From positions 1 to 64,000 of the forward strand of contig SYJV01000148.1 in NCBI GenBank assembly GCA_005798335.1: DNA of 64,000 nt. The letters run 5' to 3'. Under the pieces are notes generated by a model. It was not told the origin of the DNA, did not search any database, and saw only the letters and a list, made by a program, of their open reading frames with translations. Shown piece after piece: positions 36,711 through 46,205 of the stretch (positions within the stretch are counted from its first letter, which is position 1; the number at the start of each line of letters is the position of its first letter). This DNA comes from Planctomycetaceae bacterium (lineage in GTDB: Bacteria > Planctomycetota > Planctomycetia > Pirellulales > Pirellulaceae). Made by a program: the position numbers and the translations under genes.

Positions 36711-37478
36711 TTAGCGGCGTTTCTTGCGAGGATTCTGAAAATAGGACTGGAGAATCTGATTGAGCTGGTCGAGCGTAAGCCCAAACGAGCGGGCAACCTC
36801 CATTTCGGTTTCATCATCCCCTTCGCCGCTCTTTAGCAACCATTCGCGAATGACTCTTTGCTCGAACTCAGGAAGATCTTTCAATCTTTCTTCGAGTGTG
36901 ATGGCAATCTGATCGGGACGCGGCGACGACTTACCAGCGTAGTCGCGCGGTGTTTGCATCGGATCAGATTCGGCACCAAACGCACCGGTGAGCGATGACA
37001 CCTGTTCTTTCTGGCTTTTCAAGTAATAGCAGATTGACCGCTCGACCGTTTTGGCGAAGAACTTTTTGCTCCAGAATCGAGCCCAATGCGTGCTGCCAGC
37101 GTGCTTCTTTTCCCATTCCTTCGCGCTTCGCAACACCAAGAATACGCAGTACTGCACGATAATCGGGTAGAAATCCATGAACCGTAACCCGCGCGATTTG
37201 TCCGGAGGAAGGTTTTTTACGACACTCCCTTGGAATATTGGGTCGCTAGCAAGTCGGTAATAGAATTCTCTAATTGCGGGATAGGGATAATTGCCATGTT
37301 CATCTGGCGAGAAGATCTCCCGTAACATGTTATCGATGGTCTCAATCTGTGCGGCGCTGGCTAAACCGTACAACTTGCAGATGATATCCCATTCAACAAT
37401 CAGCCTGCGAAGTAGATTCCAATCTTTCGACCAATGGTCCGGAGGGAAATCTTCAGGTTGGAATTCAATGTCACGCAT
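36711..37478 (-). CDS. RNA polymerase sigma factor-like protein (sigma-70/ECF-like)
   Basis: C-terminal sigma region 4-like LEERLKDLPEFEQRVIREWLLKSGEGDDETEMEVARSFGLTLDQLNQILQSYFQ and aromatic/basic central region. Confidence 0.6.
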   Translation of the reverse strand: MRDIEFQPEDFPPDHWSKDWNLLRRLIVEWDIICKLYGLASAAQIETIDNMLREIFSPDEHGNYPYPAIREFYYRLASDPIFQGSVVKNLPPDKSRGLRFMDFYPIIVQYCVFLVLRSAKEWEKKHAGSTHWARFWSKKFFAKTVERSICYYLKSQKEQVSSLTGAFGAESDPMQTPRDYAGKSSPRPDQIAITLEERLKDLPEFEQRVIREWLLKSGEGDDETEMEVARSFGLTLDQLNQILQSYFQNPRKKRR

Positions 37479-37631
37479 TGATTGGGCTCCCTTTAATACG
37501 CCGGAGATTTGGAATTACTGAAAACGCGATATCTATCTGAAATGCGTTTGCCGTCCCATGATGCGCGCGAAATCATTGTGAAATTGCAAGAAACTTGTGT
37601 AGGATTGAATAAGTCATTTGTATGCAAAGGT

Positions 37632-38999
37632 TTACGGCGATGAATTTATTCCACACCACTTGCATTCGGGCAGGCCGCTCACAGCACGGTCAGCCACGAG
37701 GAGTCCATCGGGACGCCAATCTACGCGACTCCAACGGCTGGTCGTTGAACGGCCCGTCAGGGTATCGATCAGGTGCTGAATGCCGATCGATACGGTGATC
37801 GCGTTCAAGGTGACCAACGAGCCGGCTCGCTGTTGGCGAAAGTCGATCGACGGTCGGATGGGGCGAACGCCCGGCGGCAATCGCAGTTCGAGTTCGGCAT
37901 CCTCTCGATCCGCAATCCCTCCCACGCATGCAGCGCACCCTTGGCGTGGCAGGAACAGTCGCACGTCACCAGACATCGTAAGTTCACCGCTTTCCGTGCG
38001 CTGAACGCTCGTACCGATATCCAAGTGAATCTTGTTCCAGCAATTTGCCAACTGCGCGGCCAGCAATACTGGCGTTCCGTGATCGACACAGGTAACCAGC
38101 ACGTCGGCGTTCTGAGCTCGCTCAGCCACTCTTAAATCGGTAGCGGTACTTGGGATACCCGTGACGGCAATATCATCGCAATACCGCGTGATTTCGTTGG
38201 CCAGCGCAGAGACCTTCTTATTGCCAATATCTCCCAAGTCGCCACCGAGCATCGCGTCGAAGTTGTGGATTTCCAGCACGTCGGGATCCACGAGCGTCAG
38301 TTTTCCAATTCCCAATGTCGCCAATTGGCGAGCCGCTACCGATCCGTTACGCGAGGCGCCGATTACCATCACGTGCATATCACGCAAAGACTCGACAAAC
38401 TTCGATCCCAGCATATTGGTCAGTCGGCTCCACCGGGCTGGGATTTTGGAAGGCGTTTGTGGATCGTTGATGGGCGAATTCCTCAAAAGAAGATAGGGGC
38501 CTCCCGCAATCTTTAGAGTGCCAATTGGAGACACGTCAGTGCCGTGAAACAACCACGCGCGCCACTGGCCTCGCCGATTACCGAATCCAAAGCTCAATAC
38601 CACCCACGATTGCCCCGGAAGCGGCAAAAAGATTTCTCGCAATTCCTTTTCGGAGCGATAGGGTGTATCGTCCGAACCACCAACCGCCACTATCCAATTC
38701 GCATTCAACGGTCGCTCGATGCCCAACGGAACCTTTACAGTGCGGGTCATGCCACCAACGGAAAGGCGAAAGGTATCATGCACAAATCGTTTGACCAATC
38801 GGCCGACCATTACCGCATCAGGATTCATCGCCAGTGTGCGCACGACGTTAGCAAAATCTACGCGAGCTATTTCCAACACGGTTTGATCCGAATATGCGAC
38901 CACGTGAGCGACTCTCCGATGAAATCGAAACAGGAATGGAACACTACTGACTAAAAGGCGTATGCGGAACGAGTGCCGAATTCCGTAAAAAGATGTCAT
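37632..38999 (-). CDS. E1-like ThiF/MoeB/HesA-family adenylyltransferase
   Basis: VMVIGASRNGSVAARQLATLGIGKLTLVDPDVLEIHNFDAMLGGDLGDIGNKKVSALANEI, ADVLVTCVDH, CAACVGG and CKWCG Cys pairs. Confidence 0.85.
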   Translation of the reverse strand: MTSFYGIRHSFRIRLLVSSVPFLFRFHRRVAHVVAYSDQTVLEIARVDFANVVRTLAMNPDAVMVGRLVKRFVHDTFRLSVGGMTRTVKVPLGIERPLNANWIVAVGGSDDTPYRSEKELREIFLPLPGQSWVVLSFGFGNRRGQWRAWLFHGTDVSPIGTLKIAGGPYLLLRNSPINDPQTPSKIPARWSRLTNMLGSKFVESLRDMHVMVIGASRNGSVAARQLATLGIGKLTLVDPDVLEIHNFDAMLGGDLGDIGNKKVSALANEITRYCDDIAVTGIPSTATDLRVAERAQNADVLVTCVDHGTPVLLAAQLANCWNKIHLDIGTSVQRTESGELTMSGDVRLFLPRQGCAACVGGIADREDAELELRLPPGVRPIRPSIDFRQQRAGSLVTLNAITVSIGIQHLIDTLTGRSTTSRWSRVDWRPDGLLVADRAVSGLPECKWCGINSSP

Positions 39000-39086
39000 T
39001 CGAGAAATTACGTGCGGAACAATACTAGAACCGGCACACGAGCATCGTTGAGTTGCTCAATGTCGTTCAGATGTCATTAATCGCCC

Positions 39087-39296
39087 TTAGTTTAACATCG
39101 CCATCAACAAGGTTAGCGCCGTCACGGCACTCGACAGCCCGATAACACGCGGCCAACGGATATCCGGGCCGAGCGTCGAGTATTCAACCATCGGGCCATC
39201 CTTGCGGAGATAGCACCAACCATCAATCGTTACGATTGTCCAGCCTTCCGGAAGTTTTGAATTGCGATTGAAGAACGACATGTTTAAGCCTCCCAT
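39087..39296 (-). CDS. Small membrane protein
   Basis: 69-aa ORF with C-terminal TM segment (VIGLSSAVTALTLLMAMLN). Confidence 0.4.
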   Translation of the reverse strand: MGGLNMSFFNRNSKLPEGWTIVTIDGWCYLRKDGPMVEYSTLGPDIRWPRVIGLSSAVTALTLLMAMLN

Positions 39297-39470
39297 GGAA
39301 CTCGACGGATTGGAAGTTGTTTTGCCACGCTAGTTGAAAGGCAGTTTTGGGTGATAGGACTTAAGAGAATCGAGATGTCGTGCGAGGATTGTCTGCGGTC
39401 GATATGATCCACCGGACGAGCCGGTGGGATTGGGATCTGATTTGGCCATCAGTTTGCTACGTCGCGACAG

Positions 39471-40288
39471 TTAGTTGGCGCGGGCTAGTTCGCGATCGCT
39501 TGGCGTGTCGTCGAGGGAACGGGTGATGCGGGCGATGAGGTCGTCCGTGGCTGGGGCAACGTCGGATGCGCTGTGCCGTATGCTCATCAGCGCCGATAGT
39601 CCGGCCAGTTGGCCATCGATTCTGTCGCTGATGGAGGTCAGTTCGCCTCGCAAATCGTCGAATGCAGGATCGGTGGTGCCAATTTCGCCCAATTCGTTGG
39701 TCCAGGATTGCATGTCTTTGGCTACCGCAATCTTGTCCTGCAGATCTCGACAATAGTCGTGCAGTTCGCGCAATCGCTGCGGTGCTTGCTCGCAGGCAAG
39801 GGTCAAGTGGTTGAGACGACTTTGACAGATTTCGAGCAATTGAGATAACGACTTCTCGCGGCTGACCGCCATGTCGATTACACGCTCAGAATGTTGAATC
39901 GAGCTTTGTACTTGCTCATTGGACATGGATGCGCCGGTGGATGTTAACACGGTATCACCGGCGACTAATTTACGGCGAATCGTATGCATTTGACCGCGGT
40001 GTTCGGAGATCGTACAGCGCGCGCTCGCCAAACGCTCGTCGACGCGTCCGACCAACGACTGTAACATCACTCGCTGTTGAGCTTGCTCGACGATCTGCGA
40101 TTTGTATTCGGCGATCTTGGCTATTACGGAGTTCAGTTGGAACTCGTGTTTACCGACCAGGTCTATCAACTTTTCAGCAATGGAGTCCTTGCCCGTCTTG
40201 AACCATGGTCCGAAATTCTTGCCGAGCGTCGCGACCAACGAAACGACGACGACAACAACGGATGCGGACGTGTATAGAAGCGCTTTCA
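39471..40288 (-). CDS. Membrane-anchored coiled-coil protein
   Basis: N-terminal TM (MKALLYTSASVVVVVVSLVATLG) then long helical Q/E/R/L-rich region. Confidence 0.65.
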
Positions 40289-40418
40289 TGTTTTGTGTTC
40301 CTGTTCGGATTGAGATAGCTTGGTTCGTAAACTTGGAGGTTCTTTTCCGATTCGTAAAGCAATAACCGTACTGATCCGCGGGGCAAGCCTGCGGCATTGA
40401 CGGTTACAGGCTGGAAGC

Positions 40419-40919
40419 CTATTCCGCGGGTTGGATGCGCAGAGCTTCGTCGCGGGTGGTATGCCAGCGATCGCGCACGCGCTGGATTATGGCTAACGAT
40501 CTTGCGGTGCGTTCCTGGTATTGATTCGCCAGTTCGTCGATCGTCTCACGCTCGATGCGATTGAGATCGCTCAGGATTTGTTCGATTCTCCGCAGACGCT
40601 CGCGAGCAACAATGTTCAACATTTGCTGTTCGATCCGCTCCGACCATTGCTGTAGCTCCAGCACGTTGGGCTGCGAAGTCAGGGAGGTGGACGGGGCTGT
40701 ATTGGTCGGGCCGGTGGGCGTAGTGGTTGGAGTGGTGGTTGGCTGGTTAAGCTGTTCTGGTGGAGCATGTTTATCCTCGCTCTCTTGATTGAACGAAACG
40801 AAATCGATGGGTCTGATTGATGGCTCGCGTTTTTGAGTACAGCCGCTCGTCGCGATGAGGGTCAGCACAAGACAGAGTCCCGACTTTGCGGTTCGGATGT
40901 GGCGCACTGAAAAACGCAT
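40419..40919 (-). CDS. Putative lipoprotein
   Basis: Signal peptide with lipobox-like LIATSGC, P/T-rich linker, coiled-coil C-terminus. Confidence 0.6.
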   Translation of the reverse strand: MRFSVRHIRTAKSGLCLVLTLIATSGCTQKREPSIRPIDFVSFNQESEDKHAPPEQLNQPTTTPTTTPTGPTNTAPSTSLTSQPNVLELQQWSERIEQQMLNIVARERLRRIEQILSDLNRIERETIDELANQYQERTARSLAIIQRVRDRWHTTRDEALRIQPAE

Positions 40920-41087
40920 GGCGGTATTCCCTGGGGTTGGGTTAGATTATGTGAATCGAAAGTGGACTGGGAGTTGGCTCGTTAACCAGTGCAGGCTGTG
41001 AGCATGGAACTGGATCAACCTTGCTAAGTGGGAAATGTGGTGCTCCATACGCTACTCCTCCGACGCCCGAGGCTAGCGCCTTTCGGT

Positions 41088-41498
41088 TCACTGGGGGGCG
41101 GGCTCGCGGGTGACGACGAACAATCTGTCGGCAACCTTGGCTTGCTGGGCTAACAAACTGATGCGCATGAGTTCCGCGAGCGGGCCTTGACCACGGTCGT
41201 CGCAACTTGCTCTCACAATGATCTGCGCCGTCGGGGCCAGTTGGTGAAATTGATGTTCGAGCGCCGCCCATTCCACCGGGCGACCTGCCACACTTACGCC
41301 TTGGCTCGATAACTCCACGATGAATGGTTCGCAGGGAGGTGCTTGTTTTGATTGTGTTTCCTGACGGGCAACGATTGGCGCTGAGTCGTAATAGCATTGG
41401 TTTTGGCTGGTGACGAGAACCAGCGGTATTGCGAACAAGTCGATCATGACGTGCCACGTGGCTCCGCCGAGAGTCGCACGGCGATTTCTACTTTTCAT
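41088..41498 (-). CDS. ExbD/TolR-like protein
   Basis: Single N-terminal TM (MIDLFAIPLVLVTS), periplasmic ExbD-like part; 4-bp overlap with ExbB-like gene. Confidence 0.55.
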   Translation of the reverse strand: MKSRNRRATLGGATWHVMIDLFAIPLVLVTSQNQCYYDSAPIVARQETQSKQAPPCEPFIVELSSQGVSVAGRPVEWAALEHQFHQLAPTAQIIVRASCDDRGQGPLAELMRISLLAQQAKVADRLFVVTREPAPQ

Positions 41499-42280
41499 AC
41501 CGCACCTCCTGCATAAGGTTCTGGTTCGGTTGCTAGTTCATCCGCAGCGGCCTTTTGCACGTGGGATGCTGTAAGCAGTAAAGGCTCGGAGCTGGCGGTT
41601 TTGATCAGCGATGCCTTTGGTCTCGGCGATTTCTGAGTCTTGGATGTATGACTGCCAACCATTGGGATCGAGGGCGGATTCTGAACGGAATCGGCATGAG
41701 GTTGCAGCGTGGGGAGGCGTTGACCAGCGGTAACATCGCGGAATTCAAACTGCTGAAGCGTGTCGAGCAATTCATCGATCTGCTGAAGGACTTGATCGCG
41801 TCGCGGTTGAGTCAAGCCCACGTAGACGATTGCTGGTAAACCAACGACGATGCCGGCAAACGTAGTCTGGAAGGCGATATTCAGACCGATGTGGTTCATG
41901 GTAGGTGCGACCAGGAAGCCGGCGACTGTTCCGAGCAGCCCGAGCATCGTCGAGCAACCGGACACCAGGTGCAGTATGTTCATGAATCGATCCATGCTCT
42001 TGGCCACGTCATCGACCACCGCCGCGATACTTGAGTACGAGTCACCCTCAAGGCAAGCGGATAGCCAACTGCCATCGGAGGAAAGCTCGAATCTTTCTTT
42101 GGCAGCTGGCCAAGATCCAGGCTGTCGCAATTTTTCTAGGAGTTCGCGGAATGGTCGGCTGGCACAAGGTCGGCAAGCAAAATCAATAAACATCAGTCGG
42201 TAAACGATTACGTACCAGTTGGCGAAGTGCAGGGCCGCCAACGCACCATAAATTCCAATGGAAATAGTTGTCGAGTTCAT
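41495..42280 (-). CDS. MotA/TolQ/ExbB proton-channel family protein
   Basis: ILHLVSGCSTMLGLLGTVAGFLVAP...NIAFQTTFAGIVVGLPAIVYVG; ATG at 42280 (MNSTTISIGIYGAL). Confidence 0.85.
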   Translation of the reverse strand: MNSTTISIGIYGALAALHFANWYVIVYRLMFIDFACRPCASRPFRELLEKLRQPGSWPAAKERFELSSDGSWLSACLEGDSYSSIAAVVDDVAKSMDRFMNILHLVSGCSTMLGLLGTVAGFLVAPTMNHIGLNIAFQTTFAGIVVGLPAIVYVGLTQPRRDQVLQQIDELLDTLQQFEFRDVTAGQRLPTLQPHADSVQNPPSIPMVGSHTSKTQKSPRPKASLIKTASSEPLLLTASHVQKAAADELATEPEPYAGGAV

Positions 42281-42284
42281 TGGT

Positions 42285-43103
42285 CTAAGGTCTCCGAGAG
42301 GAAGATCGTGAGGATTTAGGGGAGTAGTCGGTCCAACGAAACATGGGATGCCTATGGTTAATTTCCGCGTGATAGACCCAGTCGGCGCGCGGCGCGCTGA
42401 GGCCAATTCGTTTGAGATACTCGAACAGCGACCGATACATTTCGATTTCGGTTTTCATCGAAAAGATGATGGACGCACGGTATTGATCGTCGTCGGCTAG
42501 ACCAAAAACGCGCAGTTGGGTCGAACGGTAATTGAATGGCAGATCTTGTAGAGCAACCGCGGCCTGCAGGCTTCCCGTAGGCTGCGTCGCGAATCCCCAG
42601 CGATCAAAGACGCGCGTTTGATTCAAGCCTTGGATGATGAACTCATTGGCCAAGTCGGTAACCTTGACGCCGCTGCCAAGTTCCAAGCGGATCTCTGACT
42701 TCCCTTGTTCAACTTCCATCTTGTACCGGGCCAGAACTTCCGCTTGCTCGTCTTGTGACATCCGTTCAATCGTCTTTTGACGTGGTTCAACACGATTGGC
42801 GGTGGAAACAGTTTGGATGTTGTCACAGGTAGGGTCTTCTTGCTCTGCCAGTTCCGCAGCCATCGGCGGTTTGGTAACAGTTTGCTCGGCTCGTGTTTCC
42901 GTGCGCGGACCGACCTTTTCGACCACTCCTAGGTTTGGGACGGCAACCGCGCTCGCAAGTTTCTTGCTGCTGAGGTCAGGTGCGATTGATCGGACCACAT
43001 CAGTGTTAACGCTGGACTGGTAACTGAATAGGAATAAGGCCAGCGGCAGGTGAAGCAACGTCACGAGGCTGGCTGCAGTTAGGGATCGAAATAGCTCGCT
43101 CAT
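42285..43103 (-). CDS. Hypothetical membrane-anchored protein
   Basis: N-terminal TM (LTAASLVTLLHLPLALFLFSY); 4-bp overlap with upstream gene. Confidence 0.6.
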   Translation of the reverse strand: MSELFRSLTAASLVTLLHLPLALFLFSYQSSVNTDVVRSIAPDLSSKKLASAVAVPNLGVVEKVGPRTETRAEQTVTKPPMAAELAEQEDPTCDNIQTVSTANRVEPRQKTIERMSQDEQAEVLARYKMEVEQGKSEIRLELGSGVKVTDLANEFIIQGLNQTRVFDRWGFATQPTGSLQAAVALQDLPFNYRSTQLRVFGLADDDQYRASIIFSMKTEIEMYRSLFEYLKRIGLSAPRADWVYHAEINHRHPMFRWTDYSPKSSRSSSRRP

Positions 43104-43954
43104 CGTGATCGGTCCTTCCGATTGGCGGTGGATGCCGTGGCAGTCGGCACAGGAAATTTAATGCCCAGATCCTTTAAGAGATCCGCAAAGCTCTTCTGGG
43201 GCCTTGGTTTGTCGGTGGGCGATTTATCAGTCGTTAATTTGTCGGCGGTGTGGTTGGGCAACGCCCGTTCAAATTCGAATCGCAATGCCGAATCGTCAGG
43301 CAACTCAAACCCCACGAAGTCCCGAGTCGATGACTTGGCAATTTCCATTCGATCCGTGATCGCTTGCTCAGTAGTCACAGCATCTCGAATTCGATGGTCG
43401 AGTTTGGCGACATGCTCGCGCACTCGATCGATCCGTCGCTGCAGGTTTCGGATAGATTCCCCACTGGCCTCGACGATCGCACGCGAGCGAGCGTTGGCCG
43501 AAGCTGAATCGCCTTGCGACTGTTGCTCGACCTGTGCAAGCTGCGTCGTCAGACGTGCTCGGAGTTGTTCCAACAAGCTCTCGTCGGATTCCAGGTCCTT
43601 GGCTAGTTCGACGCGCAGCCGCTGCCAGGCCGCTCTGCGCTGTTTCGACTGCTCAATGGCGGGTCCAAATCGAAGTTGGCTGAGTAGTTCTTGGCTGATC
43701 GTTTCGGCTTTGACGGACATCTCCTCTGGCTTAAGCGCGTCGAGTTCCTTGAGGAAGTCGGCCGCTTCTCGAGCGTTGGTGTCGGCATTGTTCTTTGGTT
43801 TTGCGGGCGTTGAAGCTGGGCCAGAGGTTGCATCAGACGCCAACAGGACATACTTGTTTGGAGAACGAGTGCTGATCGTGGACTGAGCATCGGCGGTGTA
43901 ACAACTGCCGAGCAGTAGAAGAGTGGTCAACCAGGTAATGAAACGGCGGAACAT
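43100..43954 (-). CDS. Secreted coiled-coil protein
   Basis: Signal peptide MFRRFITWLTTLLLLGSCYTADAQ then coiled coil; start chosen inside ORF 43100..44002. Confidence 0.6.
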   Translation of the reverse strand: MFRRFITWLTTLLLLGSCYTADAQSTISTRSPNKYVLLASDATSGPASTPAKPKNNADTNAREAADFLKELDALKPEEMSVKAETISQELLSQLRFGPAIEQSKQRRAAWQRLRVELAKDLESDESLLEQLRARLTTQLAQVEQQSQGDSASANARSRAIVEASGESIRNLQRRIDRVREHVAKLDHRIRDAVTTEQAITDRMEIAKSSTRDFVGFELPDDSALRFEFERALPNHTADKLTTDKSPTDKPRPQKSFADLLKDLGIKFPVPTATASTANRKDRSR

Positions 43955-44035
43955 TGGATTCTCCTTGGACTGTTGTTTTGGAAAGAAGGTGGTCTTGAAC
44001 ACGAAAATGTGGGCAATCCGAGTGTTAGCGATCGG

Positions 44036-44938
44036 TCATTTAGTTTTTTGCTTTAACAGGGCCAGAATCTTGGCTTCCATTTCGGAGCTCAACTTAGGTA
44101 AAGGCAATTCTGGCGGGAGGGCGGGCGCCGCCTCGGGAACGATTGGGTCATTCGGTCGACCTTTGAGGTTCTGAATGGACGGTGCCAGGGTCTGGATTGC
44201 TAGCGAGAGGCGTTGAGCTTCTTGTTGTAGGAGCGCGGAATCCTTGGCCAATCGATTGCGACGGATAGCCTCGACTTGACGGAGTGTCTCTTCGCGTGCC
44301 AGGTCCGCGAAAGTCTTGGCGGCGCGGTCCAGGTCCAGCAGGCGATTCAGCGTGATTTCTAGAGATTTCTCAGTGGAAGCGATGGCCTTGAGATCATCAA
44401 ACAATTCGTCTCGTCGTTCGATTTTCTTCGCAAGCAGCAAGACACTTCCTTGATCACCCATCAATTTCCCGTCCACCGCACGGACTTTTGAAAGCAACTC
44501 ATGAATCTCGCTTTCCACAACGGCGGTTTGCTCCTCAATTACCGCAGATTGGCTGCGAACTCGGGCCTGCTGCACCAGCGTAGTCACTTGGAAGTTCCCA
44601 ATCGCGCCGCTGGTTAGAACTATCGCGCCAGCGATTGGTTTGAGCGTTTGTAGCTTGACGAGCGCTATCTTGTTGGCAGCTTCCGGTGTGCCGTTGGCAG
44701 ATTTGTTCAAACGCTGGACGATTTCGTCGTACAGTTGCGACGAGCTGGCCAAGGACTCGATTTGATCCGTCAATTGACGTAGATCGAGCTGGCCGATCTT
44801 GTCTTGCTCCAGAGGCCGAACGATCAAGTCTGGGCGGTCGTTTTGCTGAGCGTTTGCGACTCCGTTGGTAACCAATACCATTGCGGTACCGATCAGCAAC
44901 ACAAGGCTTGCCTGAGTTCTCAATCTTCTTATTGACAT
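44036..44938 (-). CDS. Secreted coiled-coil protein
   Basis: Signal peptide LVLLIGTAMVLVTNGVANAQ then helical region. Confidence 0.6.
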   Translation of the reverse strand: MSIRRLRTQASLVLLIGTAMVLVTNGVANAQQNDRPDLIVRPLEQDKIGQLDLRQLTDQIESLASSSQLYDEIVQRLNKSANGTPEAANKIALVKLQTLKPIAGAIVLTSGAIGNFQVTTLVQQARVRSQSAVIEEQTAVVESEIHELLSKVRAVDGKLMGDQGSVLLLAKKIERRDELFDDLKAIASTEKSLEITLNRLLDLDRAAKTFADLAREETLRQVEAIRRNRLAKDSALLQQEAQRLSLAIQTLAPSIQNLKGRPNDPIVPEAAPALPPELPLPKLSSEMEAKILALLKQKTK

Positions 44939-45022
44939 ACATTTTCTCCAGATTCAATGAGTAAAGAGCGTCCATCCGTTGACCGAATTCGGTATCCGGC
45001 CAACCCAACTGTGTTGATATAT

Positions 45023-45328
45023 TCAGAAAGGCACTTTGAGCCAGTTGTGACTGTCCCGGGCCAACAATTCTCGAACTGCGGACTCGATCGCCACGTCAAC
45101 TTGGTCGCGTTCATTGGGTTCCACAGCCTTGAATGCCGAGAGCGGCGCTTCAGCAACATGCTCCACACCAGCTTTTGCCTTTACTTCAAAGGTGGAAACG
45201 GTCTGTGTATCCGCGGCAGGAGTTTTTTCCTCAATTTCACCCTGACGTGAAACCAACTCCGACTTGAGTTCAAGCCGGTTGCAGCCGATCGCAAGTGCCA
45301 TCCATGCCAAAAAGAGACGAAAGCGCAC
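45023..45328 (-). CDS. Small putative lipoprotein
   Basis: MRFRLFLAWMALAIGC lipobox-like signal, 101 aa. Confidence 0.55.
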   Translation of the reverse strand: MRFRLFLAWMALAIGCNRLELKSELVSRQGEIEEKTPAADTQTVSTFEVKAKAGVEHVAEAPLSAFKAVEPNERDQVDVAIESAVRELLARDSHNWLKVPF

Positions 45329-45593
45329 GATTGACCTCCAGGATAAAAAGCTTCGGATAGAAAATGCGAGTTCCGTCTCAAGCAGCGAAGCGCTTCGTGC
45401 GTGCTCCCTTAGTACAAAGGCACTTTGCGGCGAAAGGTTCGAGAATATTTTGTAAAGAAGGAGATTCGATCCCTTGAAGGCTGGTGAACCGCTTCAGCGT
45501 GTCAGTCGCAGATTACTGAGGGTCGTTAGGTTCGTTCAACATTTCCGAGTCTAGTATTAAGCAATAAACAAGTTGGCGGAATAGGAGTTAAAT

Positions 45594-45618
45594 AGGCTCG
45601 GTGGTGCATCGAGCCTAG
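45594..45618 (+). repeat. 25-bp hairpin-forming direct repeat, copy B
   Basis: AGGCTCGGTGGTGCATCGAGCCTAG, one mismatch to 27995-28019. Confidence 0.85.
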
Positions 45619-45667
45619 AGTAAGAACCGGCTGAATGAATCAGCCTTTTGCAGTTTTCAACGACTTG

Positions 45668-45967
45668 TCAGAAGTGAGCGTCATCGCTGGCAGATACTCC
45701 GGCCGCTGCAATGGCGCTGTCCATAGGCCCAGCAGCGTGATCGAAAATCCATGTGTGGGCTAGGTCAGCGATCTTGACCACCAACGGCAAGTCGTCGCGA
45801 CCGAAGCTGGTGGAATCCTTCCAGGAATTTCCGTCCTTGAAAATGCGACTGAGGGAAACGTTATGGCGAACTCCTTCGCGCGTTTCGTTTTCCCAGATCG
45901 CCGCTTTGATGCGGCCCATGCGGATCTCGTGTACGGGACGATTTGCGTTTGACATCTTCTTCTCCAA
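45668..45967 (-). CDS. Conserved small hypothetical protein of the planctomycete MSNANRPVHEIRxGRIKAAIW type
   Basis: VHEIRMGRIKAAIWENETREGVRHNVSLSRIFKDGNSWKDSTSFGRDDLPLVVKIADLAHTWIF. Confidence 0.7.
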   Translation of the reverse strand: MEKKMSNANRPVHEIRMGRIKAAIWENETREGVRHNVSLSRIFKDGNSWKDSTSFGRDDLPLVVKIADLAHTWIFDHAAGPMDSAIAAAGVSASDDAHF

Positions 45968-45973
45968 TTCAGG

Positions 45974-46204
45974 TTAAGGTAACTTTCGAACAAACGAACA
46001 ATCTTCTTGCGCCAAATGGCGCTGGATTTCGTTAGCGACTGGGCGAGCTTCCTCAGTCGCATCACGTAGTTCTGGCAATACGCAGGGCGCAAAGCCACCG
46101 CGTTCTATCCAATCGGTTAGATCGCCAGCGATATCGGCGGCGGTTTGAAAATCACCTTGCCGAATCGCGGTGAACATCTGTTCCCAAGCAACTTCCGGGT
46201 CCAT
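45974..46204 (-). CDS. Small hypothetical protein
   Basis: MDPEVAWEQMFTAIRQGDFQTAADIAGDLTDWIERGGFAP; closely spaced with neighbours. Confidence 0.5.
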   Translation of the reverse strand: MDPEVAWEQMFTAIRQGDFQTAADIAGDLTDWIERGGFAPCVLPELRDATEEARPVANEIQRHLAQEDCSFVRKLP

Positions 46205-46205
46205 G

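Noticed and set aside
40942-41457. 171-aa reverse ORF overlapping the ExbD-like gene
   Set aside because: R/P/S-rich out-of-frame translation overlapping a better supported gene with signal/TM and 4-bp coupling.
39087-45328. Calling the ExbB/ExbD cluster a Zorya system
   Set aside because: Only a MotA/ExbB-like and an ExbD-like component are visible; no ZorC/ZorD helicase or ZorE nuclease was recognised.
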